From assembly GCF_947251645.1 (NCBI RefSeq), contig NZ_OX366364.1, positions 124,001 through 188,000 of the forward strand: 64,000 nucleotides of DNA, given 5' to 3'. The translations under genes and the position numbers were made by a program. Below are positions 57,130 to 64,000 of this stretch, one piece after another. This stretch comes from Wolbachia endosymbiont (group A) of Bibio marci. Lineage in GTDB: Bacteria > Pseudomonadota > Alphaproteobacteria > Rickettsiales > Anaplasmataceae. Below the pieces are notes generated by a model. The model saw nothing but the letters and a program-made list of their open reading frames with translations. It did no database searches and was not told where the DNA came from. How positions within the stretch are numbered: position 1 is the first letter of the stretch; the number at the start of each line of letters is the position of its first letter.

Positions 57130-57493
57130 CTTCTACGTCATAACGCCGCGGCGCTAACACGTAGCGGGATACTTAACCCATCATCTACACCGTCATACCG
57201 CCGCGGTATCTCTTAGCCGCTAACAAGCAGCAGGATGACGAGTTACTATACCGCCGCAAACCGTCATACCGTCACGGTATCTCTAGATACCGGCTAACAA
57301 GCAGCGGGATGAAGGTTGTCAGGGTAGCTGTCATCCCAGTGCCCCTTTTTTTGTCATCCGAGTAGCTGACACTGGTTCACTCTATAATGGCAGTGCTCCT
57401 TTCTTGTCATCCCAGCGCCTCCTTCTCCTGTCATTCCAGTGCTCCTTTTTTTGTCATCCGAGTAGCCCCTTTTTTGTCATCCCAGTGCCCAGA
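57130..57493. repeat. Type A and type B palindromic repeat cluster
   Basis: The spacer 56895-57493 contains no gene. From 57108 it carries GAGTTGGTGAGTATAAAAGTA (also at 17533, and inverted at 25284) and several type A units (GCTAACACGTAGCGGGATA, ATACCGCCGCGGTATCTC, ATACCGTCACGGTATCTC). A run of type B units (CATCCCAGTGCCC, CATCCGAGTAGC) follows and ends at the target site of IS copy 3. Confidence 0.85.
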
Positions 57494-57502
57494 CACTGGG
57501 AT

Positions 57503-58591
57503 GGCTTTGTTGCATCGCACCTTATACTGGTAGTAATTTACGATAAATATCATGTAGCCATTTCAAATTTAGCCATACCAATTTCAGTAAATTGATTAAG
57601 CAAATAGCACTTAATCAGCAATTCTTTTTCGCGATTTACTTCGGATTTATTCCTAAAGCTGAATCCAAATATTTGCTTTAATCTTGAGAAAAACCCTTCA
57701 ATATAAGATCTTTTCCCATAATTTACTTCTTTTTTCCATTCTTTCACGCCATCTTCACCGTATAATTTTATTAACCTAATAGCAGCATTTCTGTCAGACA
57801 TATAATCTATTTCTGGATGTTCTGCCGCATTGTTTATTGGTGGAATTTTTGCCTTTATATCATATTCGTGACACAATTTGTAAAACTTGTGCCTATCATA
57901 TGCCCTATCTGCATATAGTGCTTTTATGACATGCTGAAAATTAACTTCTTTAAGCAAATCGCAAGCTCCATAGTGATCAGAGTAGACACCGTTACTGTAT
58001 TTTACAGCTATGGCTTTTTTGCTGTTTATATTCAACATTACATGCAATTTTCTTGTCTGTTCATAGCCACGATATTTTCTGTTAGCGCTATTTTCCTTGC
58101 TGTGACCAGGGGTATTGTTGTAAATGCTGATACCTGTACTATCTATAGCAATTTCGATGTCTTCCATATTATTTTTATCAATTCTGCAATCATTGATCTT
58201 AATATTAAGTTTCTTAAACCTTCTTGATGCTTGTGAATAGCTGATAACTGCTAAATCTCTTCCTATTTGTTGCATATATCCTTTTATAAACCCCACCGTT
58301 TGTCTTAAACCAATTCTAAAAAGATTGACAATTATATGCACCAAAATCACAACTTTATCACTGTAAATATAGTTGCCGCCTTGCATTTTTGGACTATTTT
58401 CATACCAATTTTCTATGGCTTCATTGATATAATGAAAAATATTTCCTCTTTCCTGGAGAAATTTGTTATATTCATTTTGGTTACTGACTTTCATTTTCTG
58501 TGGCATATTTTTTCTTCAACAGTTAAATGGTTATTTATAATGAATTTTGTCAGTAGCCACCAGATTTTTTCGGTTGCTATGCAACAAAGCC
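57503..58591 (-). mobile_element. IS5-family (IS903-like) insertion sequence, copy 3
   Basis: 1,089 bases in the opposite orientation to copies 1 and 2, with the same terminal repeats. A perfect 9-base duplication CACTGGGAT flanks it (57494-57502 and 58592-58600), again inside a type B palindrome. Confidence 0.95.
57550..58506 (-). CDS. IS5-family transposase (copy 3)
   Basis: 318 residues with the complete DDE set (Asp122, Asp200, Glu270). It differs from copies 1 and 2 at one residue only: Asn in SANRKYRG where they have Asp. The frame is complete, so it may be active. Confidence 0.95.
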   Translation of the reverse strand: MPQKMKVSNQNEYNKFLQERGNIFHYINEAIENWYENSPKMQGGNYIYSDKVVILVHIIVNLFRIGLRQTVGFIKGYMQQIGRDLAVISYSQASRRFKKLNIKINDCRIDKNNMEDIEIAIDSTGISIYNNTPGHSKENSANRKYRGYEQTRKLHVMLNINSKKAIAVKYSNGVYSDHYGACDLLKEVNFQHVIKALYADRAYDRHKFYKLCHEYDIKAKIPPINNAAEHPEIDYMSDRNAAIRLIKLYGEDGVKEWKKEVNYGKRSYIEGFFSRLKQIFGFSFRNKSEVNREKELLIKCYLLNQFTEIGMAKFEMAT

Positions 58592-58689
58592 CACTGGGAT
58601 CCAGGAAACTTAACTCTACACCAAGTAAATGTACAATAAGAACTAGATTCCAGCGTCACGCGCTGGAATGACATCATAGGGGCACTGGG

Positions 58690-59921
58690 CATAAGTGTTG
58701 AAAGTAACACAAAAAAGACATAAAGAACTATTATTGCAAGAAAATGGAGGCAATAATGGATCAAATAGAAAGAGTACTAAATTTAATAAAAGATGAGGAT
58801 TTAGAAAGGCTAGGAAAATTAAGTGAAGTAGATAAATGTAATACTAAATTGTTGGGCAAGATTATATTTAAAGGTCTAATGAAATTAATATTAATGGGGC
58901 AAAAAACAAGCCTAAGAGCGCTAGAAATGGTAATAAACAGGTGTATAATGGATAAGAATAGCGATAAAAGTACAGTAACATACAGTGGTTTGTCAAAAAG
59001 GTTAAAAGTTATAAATCCAGAATATTTTAAGGGAGTATATATTGATTTGATGAGCAAGATTAAAAAGCTATTACCCCAAAAAACATCAAATAACTTACAT
59101 AAATTTGATTCGACGATCATAAATTTATCGGGATATCTCATAAAAGATGGGCTAAAAATAGGCGGTAAAAGTAACGACAGTCAAGTTAAAGTGAGTGTAG
59201 GATTAAAGGATCAATTGCCGACAAGTATAAGATTTTGTAAAGGACAAGAAGAAAGTAGTGAAGATATAGCATTAGTGAGAGCAATTAATGAAGCTAAAGT
59301 TGAAAAAGAGGATATTTTATTATTTGATAGAGGAATCAGAAAAGTTGGAACTTTTGCCGAATTTGATGAAAAGGAGTACAAATTTATCACAAGAGTTAAA
59401 GTAGGAAGAAAACATGATGTTATAAGCAGGAACAAAGTTATAAGAGAACAAAAATCGGATGGATCAGAGATTTTAGAAGATATAATAGTTAATCTTTATC
59501 GTGCACGAGGTAAAGTGGCAGAAAAGCATGATCTACGGCTAATAAAAATCAGAAATAAAATTGGAGATGAAATATGGTTTTTGACAAACTTGTTTGAAAT
59601 GCCAGCTTATGAAGTAACAGAGCTATATAGGCGCAGATGGGATATAGAAGTGTTCTTTAAATTTATAAAGCAAAATCTTGGATATAAGCACTTTTTAAGC
59701 CATACTATGAATGGCATGAAGGTGTATATTTACATGATCGGCTTTGTTATTTCTTGTTTATAAAATCAAAAATAATCTACATGGGTTCAAAATAGCATTA
59801 CTGCAATTCACATTGGATCTAAATGACTCTTTTATACGTTCGATTGTTTTACTGTCGGGAGGTAATTTACATGCCGTTGATCATCTCATATCACGTTATT
59901 TTTGATACTTTCAACACTTAT
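58690..59921 (+). mobile_element. IS4-family insertion sequence, inactivated
   Basis: 1,232 bases with perfect 17-base inverted ends CATAAGTGTTGAAAGTA. They are flanked by the 11-base direct repeat GGGGCACTGGG (58679-58689 and 59922-59932), a plausible target duplication for IS4. The target is again the type B palindrome core. The transposase is frameshifted near its end. Confidence 0.85.
58756..59905 (+). pseudogene. IS4-family transposase, frameshifted near the C-terminus
   Basis: From the ATG at 58756 (GGAGG five bases upstream) the frame covers the DDE domain: Asp in HKFDSTIINLS, Asp in ILLFDRGIRK and the YREK-type motif LYRRRWDIEVFFKFIKQ. It stops at 59763 after IGFVISCL. In another frame from about 59748 to 59905 the expected family end follows (LVYKIKNNLHGFKIA, LNDSFIRSIVLLSGGNLHAV). 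One indel in GTTATTTCTTG explains this. An upstream ATG at 58744 is less likely. All three catalytic residues remain, but the lost C-terminus probably abolishes activity. Confidence 0.85.
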
Positions 59922-59974
59922 GGGGCACTGGGATGACACCTTCCTGCCCAGTTCATGTTAGCTATAAATACTAA

Positions 59975-60446
59975 GAAATTTACCAAATGAAAAAAAAGGC
60001 AAAAGAAGCCCCGTGGTTATTATCCGCTTTAAAATATTGGCGTTTTTTATGTTTTAAACGCTTGACAAGCGAGATTAAGCTGCTTTTAATTGCAACTAAC
60101 CTACGCTGCAAATGTTTAAGAAATTTACCAAGCAGAAAAAAAGGCAAAGAAACCCCGAGTTAGCTAGTCCTTTACTATCTTTGTCGAGTATTGGCATTTT
60201 TTGATGTCTTGTAACGCTTTATAAGCGCGTTCAGCTTATTTAGATAAAAATCTAGATGTAGATGAAGTTTTGTAAAGACATACAGTATCTATATACTGCA
60301 AAAAATTGAACATAAGACGCCGATACATTAAGTAATCCTTACCTTTTAATCTGCAGATTGGCGAAAGCAAATACAATAGCTTCACTGTTATGATAAGGGG
60401 GCTAGCGGAGTTTGTCAAGTAAGTTTTTCGTTTCTGCGGGCTACTG
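59975..60446 (-). repeat. 0.5-kb dispersed repeat, copy 2 (inverted)
   Basis: The inverse of the arrangement at 24418-24890. It contains AGAAATTTACCAAATGAAAA then AAAGGCAAAAGAAGCCCCG, and a second block AAGAAATTTACCAAGCAGAA then AAAGGCAAAGAAACCCCG. These are followed by TATAAGCGCG, GGGGGCTAGCGGAGTTTGTC and AAGTAAGTTTTTCGTTTCTG. No gene is seen between 59933 and 60568 apart from this element and a short type B piece near 60485-60530. Confidence 0.75.
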
Positions 60447-60568
60447 AATAACGGCTACAATGTTTGTACAGCTATGTACATAGTGCTGGAACCCAAAAAA
60501 AGAACCAAGTAGCTTGGCTACTTGGATGACAAAAGGTAATGCAAGAAATCTATTGGCTCTCGTATACC

Positions 60569-61441
60569 TTAGTGAAACTTAATAAGTTTATCTATAGTTT
60601 TAGTGATGATTCTTGGAGTATCCGGAGAAACTGCTGAGCTCAGCCTATTTAACCGCTCTATAGCAAATTCGCTGTTCTCATTTGTTATGAAATCACATAA
60701 AATATTTTCTATATCCTTAGTAACACTTTCATGCTTCCTCAGAGGATGATTATGTGGATACCTATTGATGGTTCTGACGCTAGAATACTCAACAAAAGCT
60801 TGATCCTTAAAAGCAAGTTGTCTCAATTTCTCTTTGAATTTTCCTTCTTCCTCTTTTGCTAAAAGGCGGGACTTTATCAGTGATTTTATAATCAAATTTA
60901 TAGCTTGATGTATTTCAGAATGCACTATAACTTTAATAGTATTTTCCTCTACTATACAATCATAAATACTTTTTTCGCTCTTTAATGACTCTATAAGCGT
61001 TCTGCTATTTTGTGAATTCAATTCCAAATTCTCTTCACTCATAGGAGTTATTATAAAGGTATTCTTATTTACTCTGATGTTAAATTGTGAAAATCCTTCA
61101 GAAAAGGAAAATGCTACATCCTTAGATTCAAGTGCGTGATTGCATGCAGAAAAAAGGGTATGTGCTATAACATTGCTGGGCACCTTCATTCCATGTTTAC
61201 TCAGGTGGTTCAATACATTTTCAACCTCATGATATGTAAAGTCTGTATCTTTTAGCAATTCAACAACTTCTATGCCGTTGTGCTGCTTATACTCTATTCT
61301 CACTTCTTCTGTAAAAAGTGTTTTAGCTGCTATATGTTTATCAAGCACTGTGAAAATCTTGATGAAATTCTCTAAATCTTGTTTGTTAACTAATTCGATA
61401 CTAATTAAGTTTCTGCTAATAATTGAAATATTTTTTGTCAT
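60569..61441 (-). CDS. Hypothetical protein
   Basis: A 290-residue protein that I do not recognise. It is soluble and predicted mostly helical, with segments such as YHEVENVLNHLSKHGMKVPS, SEIHQAINLIIKSLIKSRLL and TRIITKTIDKL-like ends. It has no signal peptide or membrane segment. The ATG is at 61441. It is flanked by repeats on one side and grxC, also on the minus strand, about 120 bases upstream. Codon use and length are compatible with a real gene. Confidence 0.68.
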   Translation of the reverse strand: MTKNISIISRNLISIELVNKQDLENFIKIFTVLDKHIAAKTLFTEEVRIEYKQHNGIEVVELLKDTDFTYHEVENVLNHLSKHGMKVPSNVIAHTLFSACNHALESKDVAFSFSEGFSQFNIRVNKNTFIITPMSEENLELNSQNSRTLIESLKSEKSIYDCIVEENTIKVIVHSEIHQAINLIIKSLIKSRLLAKEEEGKFKEKLRQLAFKDQAFVEYSSVRTINRYPHNHPLRKHESVTKDIENILCDFITNENSEFAIERLNRLSSAVSPDTPRIITKTIDKLIKFH

Positions 61442-61560
61442 TTTTTCCCACTAAAAAAACTCACTAAATGAATTGTATTTTTAATTCATTAAGAATTGTT
61501 TAAAGTGAGCATACTAGCTTTTCACTCGTGCATTACATGACAATGAAAGCGAGATAAAAA

Positions 61561-61911
61561 TTATATAAAATCATCGCGTAGTACAACGCCTTCTTCATAT
61601 TCGTCATTGCTACTTGTGTAGGTTGTGACATCAATGTGATTGTCATTATTATTTAGCATATCATCCAACTTTCCTTCTTTTTCAAGATCCATCAATTTGT
61701 CACACCCCCCAATGTGCTTATCGTTGATAAAAATCTGTGGAACTGTTCTAACGTTATACTTTGATTTTATGTCGTTAAATAGATCTGAGTTTTTGAGCAC
61801 ATCGATTTCTTCATATTTCACACCTTTTTTATCCAGCAACTCTTTTGCTTTTTTGCAGAATGGGCAGTGCTGCTTTACATATATTATAACTTTTCCTTTA
61901 GTATTTTTCAC
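61561..61911 (-). CDS. grxC: Glutaredoxin 3 (GrxC type)
   Basis: A glutathione-dependent dithiol oxidoreductase of 116 residues. The active site is VKQHCPFCKKAKELL with Cys16 and Cys19, and the glutathione-binding TVPQIFINDKHIGGCDKL has the cis-Pro and the GG-x-D turn. The start is GTG at 61911. A C-terminal extension of about 30 acidic residues (NNDNHIDVTTYTSSNDEYEE) goes beyond the usual 80-90 residues. Confidence 0.93.
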   Translation of the reverse strand: MKNTKGKVIIYVKQHCPFCKKAKELLDKKGVKYEEIDVLKNSDLFNDIKSKYNVRTVPQIFINDKHIGGCDKLMDLEKEGKLDDMLNNNDNHIDVTTYTSSNDEYEEGVVLRDDFI

Positions 61912-61979
61912 AATTTATCTCCGTAGCTTACTAAAATATAGTTATTATATATAAGAAACATGTAAAAACATCAAATTGT

Positions 61980-62912
61980 ATGAAAATTATTTATAATTGT
62001 GAGCAAGGGATAGAAAATAATATAGCACTGACCTTCGGAAATTTCGATGGCATTCATTTAGGACATAAATTTGCAATTTCCACTCTAAAGAAGGTAGCAC
62101 AAGAAAGAGGATTACCCTCCGCAGTTTTAACTTTTGAGCCTCACCCATCAACTGTTTTATTTGGTAGAAACAATTTTAGGTTAATAGACCAAGAACAAAA
62201 AAAGGAACTGATCAGCAGCTATGGTATAGATTACTTGTATATTATTAATTTTAATAGAGGTTTTTCTGAGGTTAGCTGCGATGACTTTATCAGTAAGATT
62301 TTAATAGATAAATATGGCGCTAAACACATAATTGTCGGAGAAAATTGCACTTTTGGTCATAAACGATTGGGTGATATATTAACTCTAGAGAAATATTCTG
62401 AAACATATGGATACTCTTTGACTAAATTAGAGCCATTAATAATTGACGGCAAAATTTGCTCTTCTTCTTCAATAAGGGAGTATGTACAGAGGGGCGAAAC
62501 AGAAATTGCTAATAAATTGCTCGGCAGACCTTATCAAGTTTCTGGTGTTGTGACAAAAGGTGCATGTAGAGGTAGAGAAATAGGATTTCCAACCATAAAT
62601 ATTCCTATAGAAGATTGCATGATAAAACCAAAATTTGGTACATATTACGCTAAAGTGATGTTTTCTGATAATAACCCAAATTGGTTATATGGAGTAGTCA
62701 ATATTGGTATGAGACCTACATTTAAGGATCTGAAAAAGCCCATAATAGAAATGCACATATTCGATTTTGATGAAGACGTATATAATCATAAAGTCAACAT
62801 ACAACTTTTAAAATTCATAAGGTCAGAAAAAAAATTCCATAGTATTGAGGAGTTAACAAAACAGATAAATTATGATATACTTAAAGTTTGTAGGTTAAAG
62901 GCAAATTTATGA
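61980..62912 (+). CDS. ribF: Riboflavin kinase / FAD synthetase
   Basis: A bifunctional enzyme that makes FMN and then FAD. It has 310 residues. The N-terminal nucleotidyltransferase has TFGNFDGIHLGHK, VLTFEPHPS, VGENCTFGHKRLGD and SSSSIREYVQRG. The C-terminal flavokinase has VTKGACRGREIGFPTINIP, YYAKV and the MRPTF segment. Its end overlaps the lspA ATG by four bases, a frequent ribF-lspA arrangement in Rickettsiales. Confidence 0.95.
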   Translation: MKIIYNCEQGIENNIALTFGNFDGIHLGHKFAISTLKKVAQERGLPSAVLTFEPHPSTVLFGRNNFRLIDQEQKKELISSYGIDYLYIINFNRGFSEVSCDDFISKILIDKYGAKHIIVGENCTFGHKRLGDILTLEKYSETYGYSLTKLEPLIIDGKICSSSSIREYVQRGETEIANKLLGRPYQVSGVVTKGACRGREIGFPTINIPIEDCMIKPKFGTYYAKVMFSDNNPNWLYGVVNIGMRPTFKDLKKPIIEMHIFDFDEDVYNHKVNIQLLKFIRSEKKFHSIEELTKQINYDILKVCRLKANL

Positions 62913-63385
62913 AAAAGTTATGCTTAATTGTTATATTAATTATAGTATTGATTGACCAAACGAGCAAATCGTACATAAACTCATTGATTGATGAAGGAGA
63001 ATCAATTGAGATCACTAGCTTTATAAAGCTAGTTGAAGTTTGGAATTCAGGTATTAGTTTTGGAATGTGTAGCGCTTTACCACATGGCGGTTTCTTTTTT
63101 TCAGCAGTTTCAATACTAATAATTGGTATACTTGCATACTTGATATACAAGTCTGATGATCAGTCAACTTACCTTGGTTTTTCTCTGATGATTGGTGGAG
63201 CAATCGGAAACGTAGTTGACAGGATCTACTGGGGAGCTGTATATGATTTCATATATTTTCATATTGATGATTGGTATTGGCCAGCCTTTAATTTAGCAGA
63301 TTTATCTATAGTTTGTGGAATGTTTACATTGCTATATAAGTGTTATATATACGATATGCTTATTTCTAAACAAAATGAGGAATAA
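62909..63385 (+). CDS. lspA: Lipoprotein signal peptidase II
   Basis: An inner-membrane aspartyl protease that removes lipoprotein signal peptides, for example from the secretin lipoprotein of this window. It has 158 residues with four hydrophobic segments. Conserved are IVLIDQTSKSYI (D-x-x-(S/T)K), VWNSGISFGM, GGAIGNVVDRIYWGAVYDFI (catalytic Asp) and WPAFNLADLSI (second catalytic Asp). It is translationally coupled to ribF. A copy of its 3' end is repeated just after the stop. Confidence 0.95.
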   Translation: MKKLCLIVILIIVLIDQTSKSYINSLIDEGESIEITSFIKLVEVWNSGISFGMCSALPHGGFFFSAVSILIIGILAYLIYKSDDQSTYLGFSLMIGGAIGNVVDRIYWGAVYDFIYFHIDDWYWPAFNLADLSIVCGMFTLLYKCYIYDMLISKQNEE

Positions 63386-63480
63386 AATAATTATGTTTAC
63401 ATAATGTTGACATCGCTATATAAGTGGTATACATATGATATGTTTATTTTCAAACAACAATGAGGAATAAAATAATTGTT
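63321..63480 (+). repeat. Imperfect tandem duplication of the lspA 3' end
   Basis: The segment 63321-63392, from TGTTTACATTGCTATATAAG to GAGGAATAAAATAATT, is repeated at 63405-63477 as TGTTGACATCGCTATATAAG to GAGGAATAAAATAATT, with several substitutions. The copy lies outside any gene. The degree of divergence indicates it is not very recent. Confidence 0.8.
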
Positions 63481-63499
63481 TTTATATTAGGTCGAAATA

Positions 63500-64000
63500 A
63501 TGCTTCATAAGCTTTTTAGTTTTCTTATACTACCTGCACTTTTTTTTACTTATCCAATTTCTTTGAAGGCTTTAAGCATAGAGCACGACATAAAACATGC
63601 TAAACTCAGTAACGGACTAGATGTCTATGTTGTTCCTAATCATCGGATTCCAGCCGTTTTACATGCAGTGATATATAAAGTTGGGGGAATGGATGATCCA
63701 ATCGGCAAAGCAGGATTGGCTCACTACTTTGAACATTTAATGTTTGAAACTACAGGGAAGTTCACAGATATAGAAGCCACTATGAGTAGCATTGGGGCTC
63801 AATTTAACGCATTTACCACTAAAGAATATACTTGTTATTTTGAGTTGGTCCCAAAAAAAGATTTACCACTTGCAATGGAAGTTGAAGCAGATAGAATGGG
63901 CAGCTTTAATGTTACTCAAGACAAAATAGATAGAGAAAAAAACATTGTACTGGAAGAAAGAAAAATGATATTTGATAATCATCCTAACAACTTGTTATGG
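63500..64000 (+). CDS. M16 family zinc peptidase (insulinase/PqqL-like), 3' end beyond window
   Basis: The first 167 residues of a pitrilysin-family metallopeptidase. A signal peptide covers about residues 1-24 (FLILPALFFTYPISLKA). The inverted zinc motif HYFEH (His75, Glu78, His79) lies in GKAGLAHYFEHLMF, and the later Glu of the site should be near EVEADRMGSF. It probably acts in the periplasm on peptides; in related bacteria a paired inactive M16 subunit follows, which is not visible here. The frame is open at the window edge. Confidence 0.92.
   Translation, partial: MLHKLFSFLILPALFFTYPISLKALSIEHDIKHAKLSNGLDVYVVPNHRIPAVLHAVIYKVGGMDDPIGKAGLAHYFEHLMFETTGKFTDIEATMSSIGAQFNAFTTKEYTCYFELVPKKDLPLAMEVEADRMGSFNVTQDKIDREKNIVLEERKMIFDNHPNNLLW

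Overview
The window is a chromosomal segment of a Wolbachia endosymbiont (Alphaproteobacteria, Rickettsiales). The clearest marker is a complete wsp surface-protein gene at 44112-44813. AT-rich DNA, an ankyrin-repeat gene, many insertion sequences, dispersed short palindromes and numerous broken genes agree with this. The wsp sequence looks more like supergroup B than A, but that is only an impression. No WO prophage and no CRISPR array is visible.

Layout. 1-6.3 kb: bcp (cut by the window edge), a PleC/DivJ-like histidine kinase, argD, rimM, efp, a SuhB-fold protein that has lost its catalytic metal ligands, and hemA. 6.3-16.5 kb: a 915-residue membrane-anchored protein of unknown function, htpG, parA-parB, the hybrid kinase cckA and hemF. 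16.6-24.3 kb: tRNA-Glu, rsmE, a dead IS5-family copy, mtaB, a P44/Msp2-like outer-membrane protein, an orphan secretin lipoprotein and an ankyrin protein. 24.3-31.6 kb: a degraded accessory island with a 0.5-kb repeat, a palindrome cluster, a collagen-like repeat protein that appears frameshifted, and a collagenase (M9)-like metallopeptidase gene with three inactivating lesions. 31.6-43.8 kb: tRNA-Val, a CDF metal transporter, plsY, two AGCS symporters, psd-pssA, recA, truA, dnaN, an IalB-like gene and rpoH. 44-50.3 kb: wsp, then ybaB-dnaX and the 4.5S SRP RNA gene bracketed by two identical IS5/IS903-like elements in direct orientation. 50.3-55.9 kb: a GST, a frameshifted O-methyltransferase, DsbA-like, COQ10-like, a candidate 6S RNA, mlaC, and folC split by a 326-bp MITE. 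55.9-64 kb: a J-domain membrane protein, a third IS5/IS903 copy, a frameshifted IS4 element, the inverted partner of the 0.5-kb repeat, a hypothetical gene, grxC, ribF-lspA and the start of an M16 peptidase.

How genes work together. hemA and hemF are the first and a late step of haem synthesis. psd-pssA and plsY make phospholipid, and mlaC may move it. PleC-like and CckA kinases belong to the alphaproteobacterial cell-cycle phosphorelay. RpoH presumably controls heat-shock genes such as htpG. dnaX, dnaN, recA and parAB serve replication, repair and segregation.

Strongest observations. (1) A MITE with IS903-type ends splits folC; removing it and one 9-bp duplication restores the conserved FolC motif exactly. 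(2) All three intact IS5/IS903 copies, and also the IS4 element, lie inside the genome's own CACTGGRAT palindrome family, which therefore acts as a landing pad. (3) The same palindrome family has been inserted in frame twice within dnaX. (4) Two small-RNA genes (4.5S, and probably 6S with a good promoter) explain the odd upstream extensions of dnaX and the COQ10-like gene. (5) A dead collagenase-like gene lies next to a collagen-like repeat protein.
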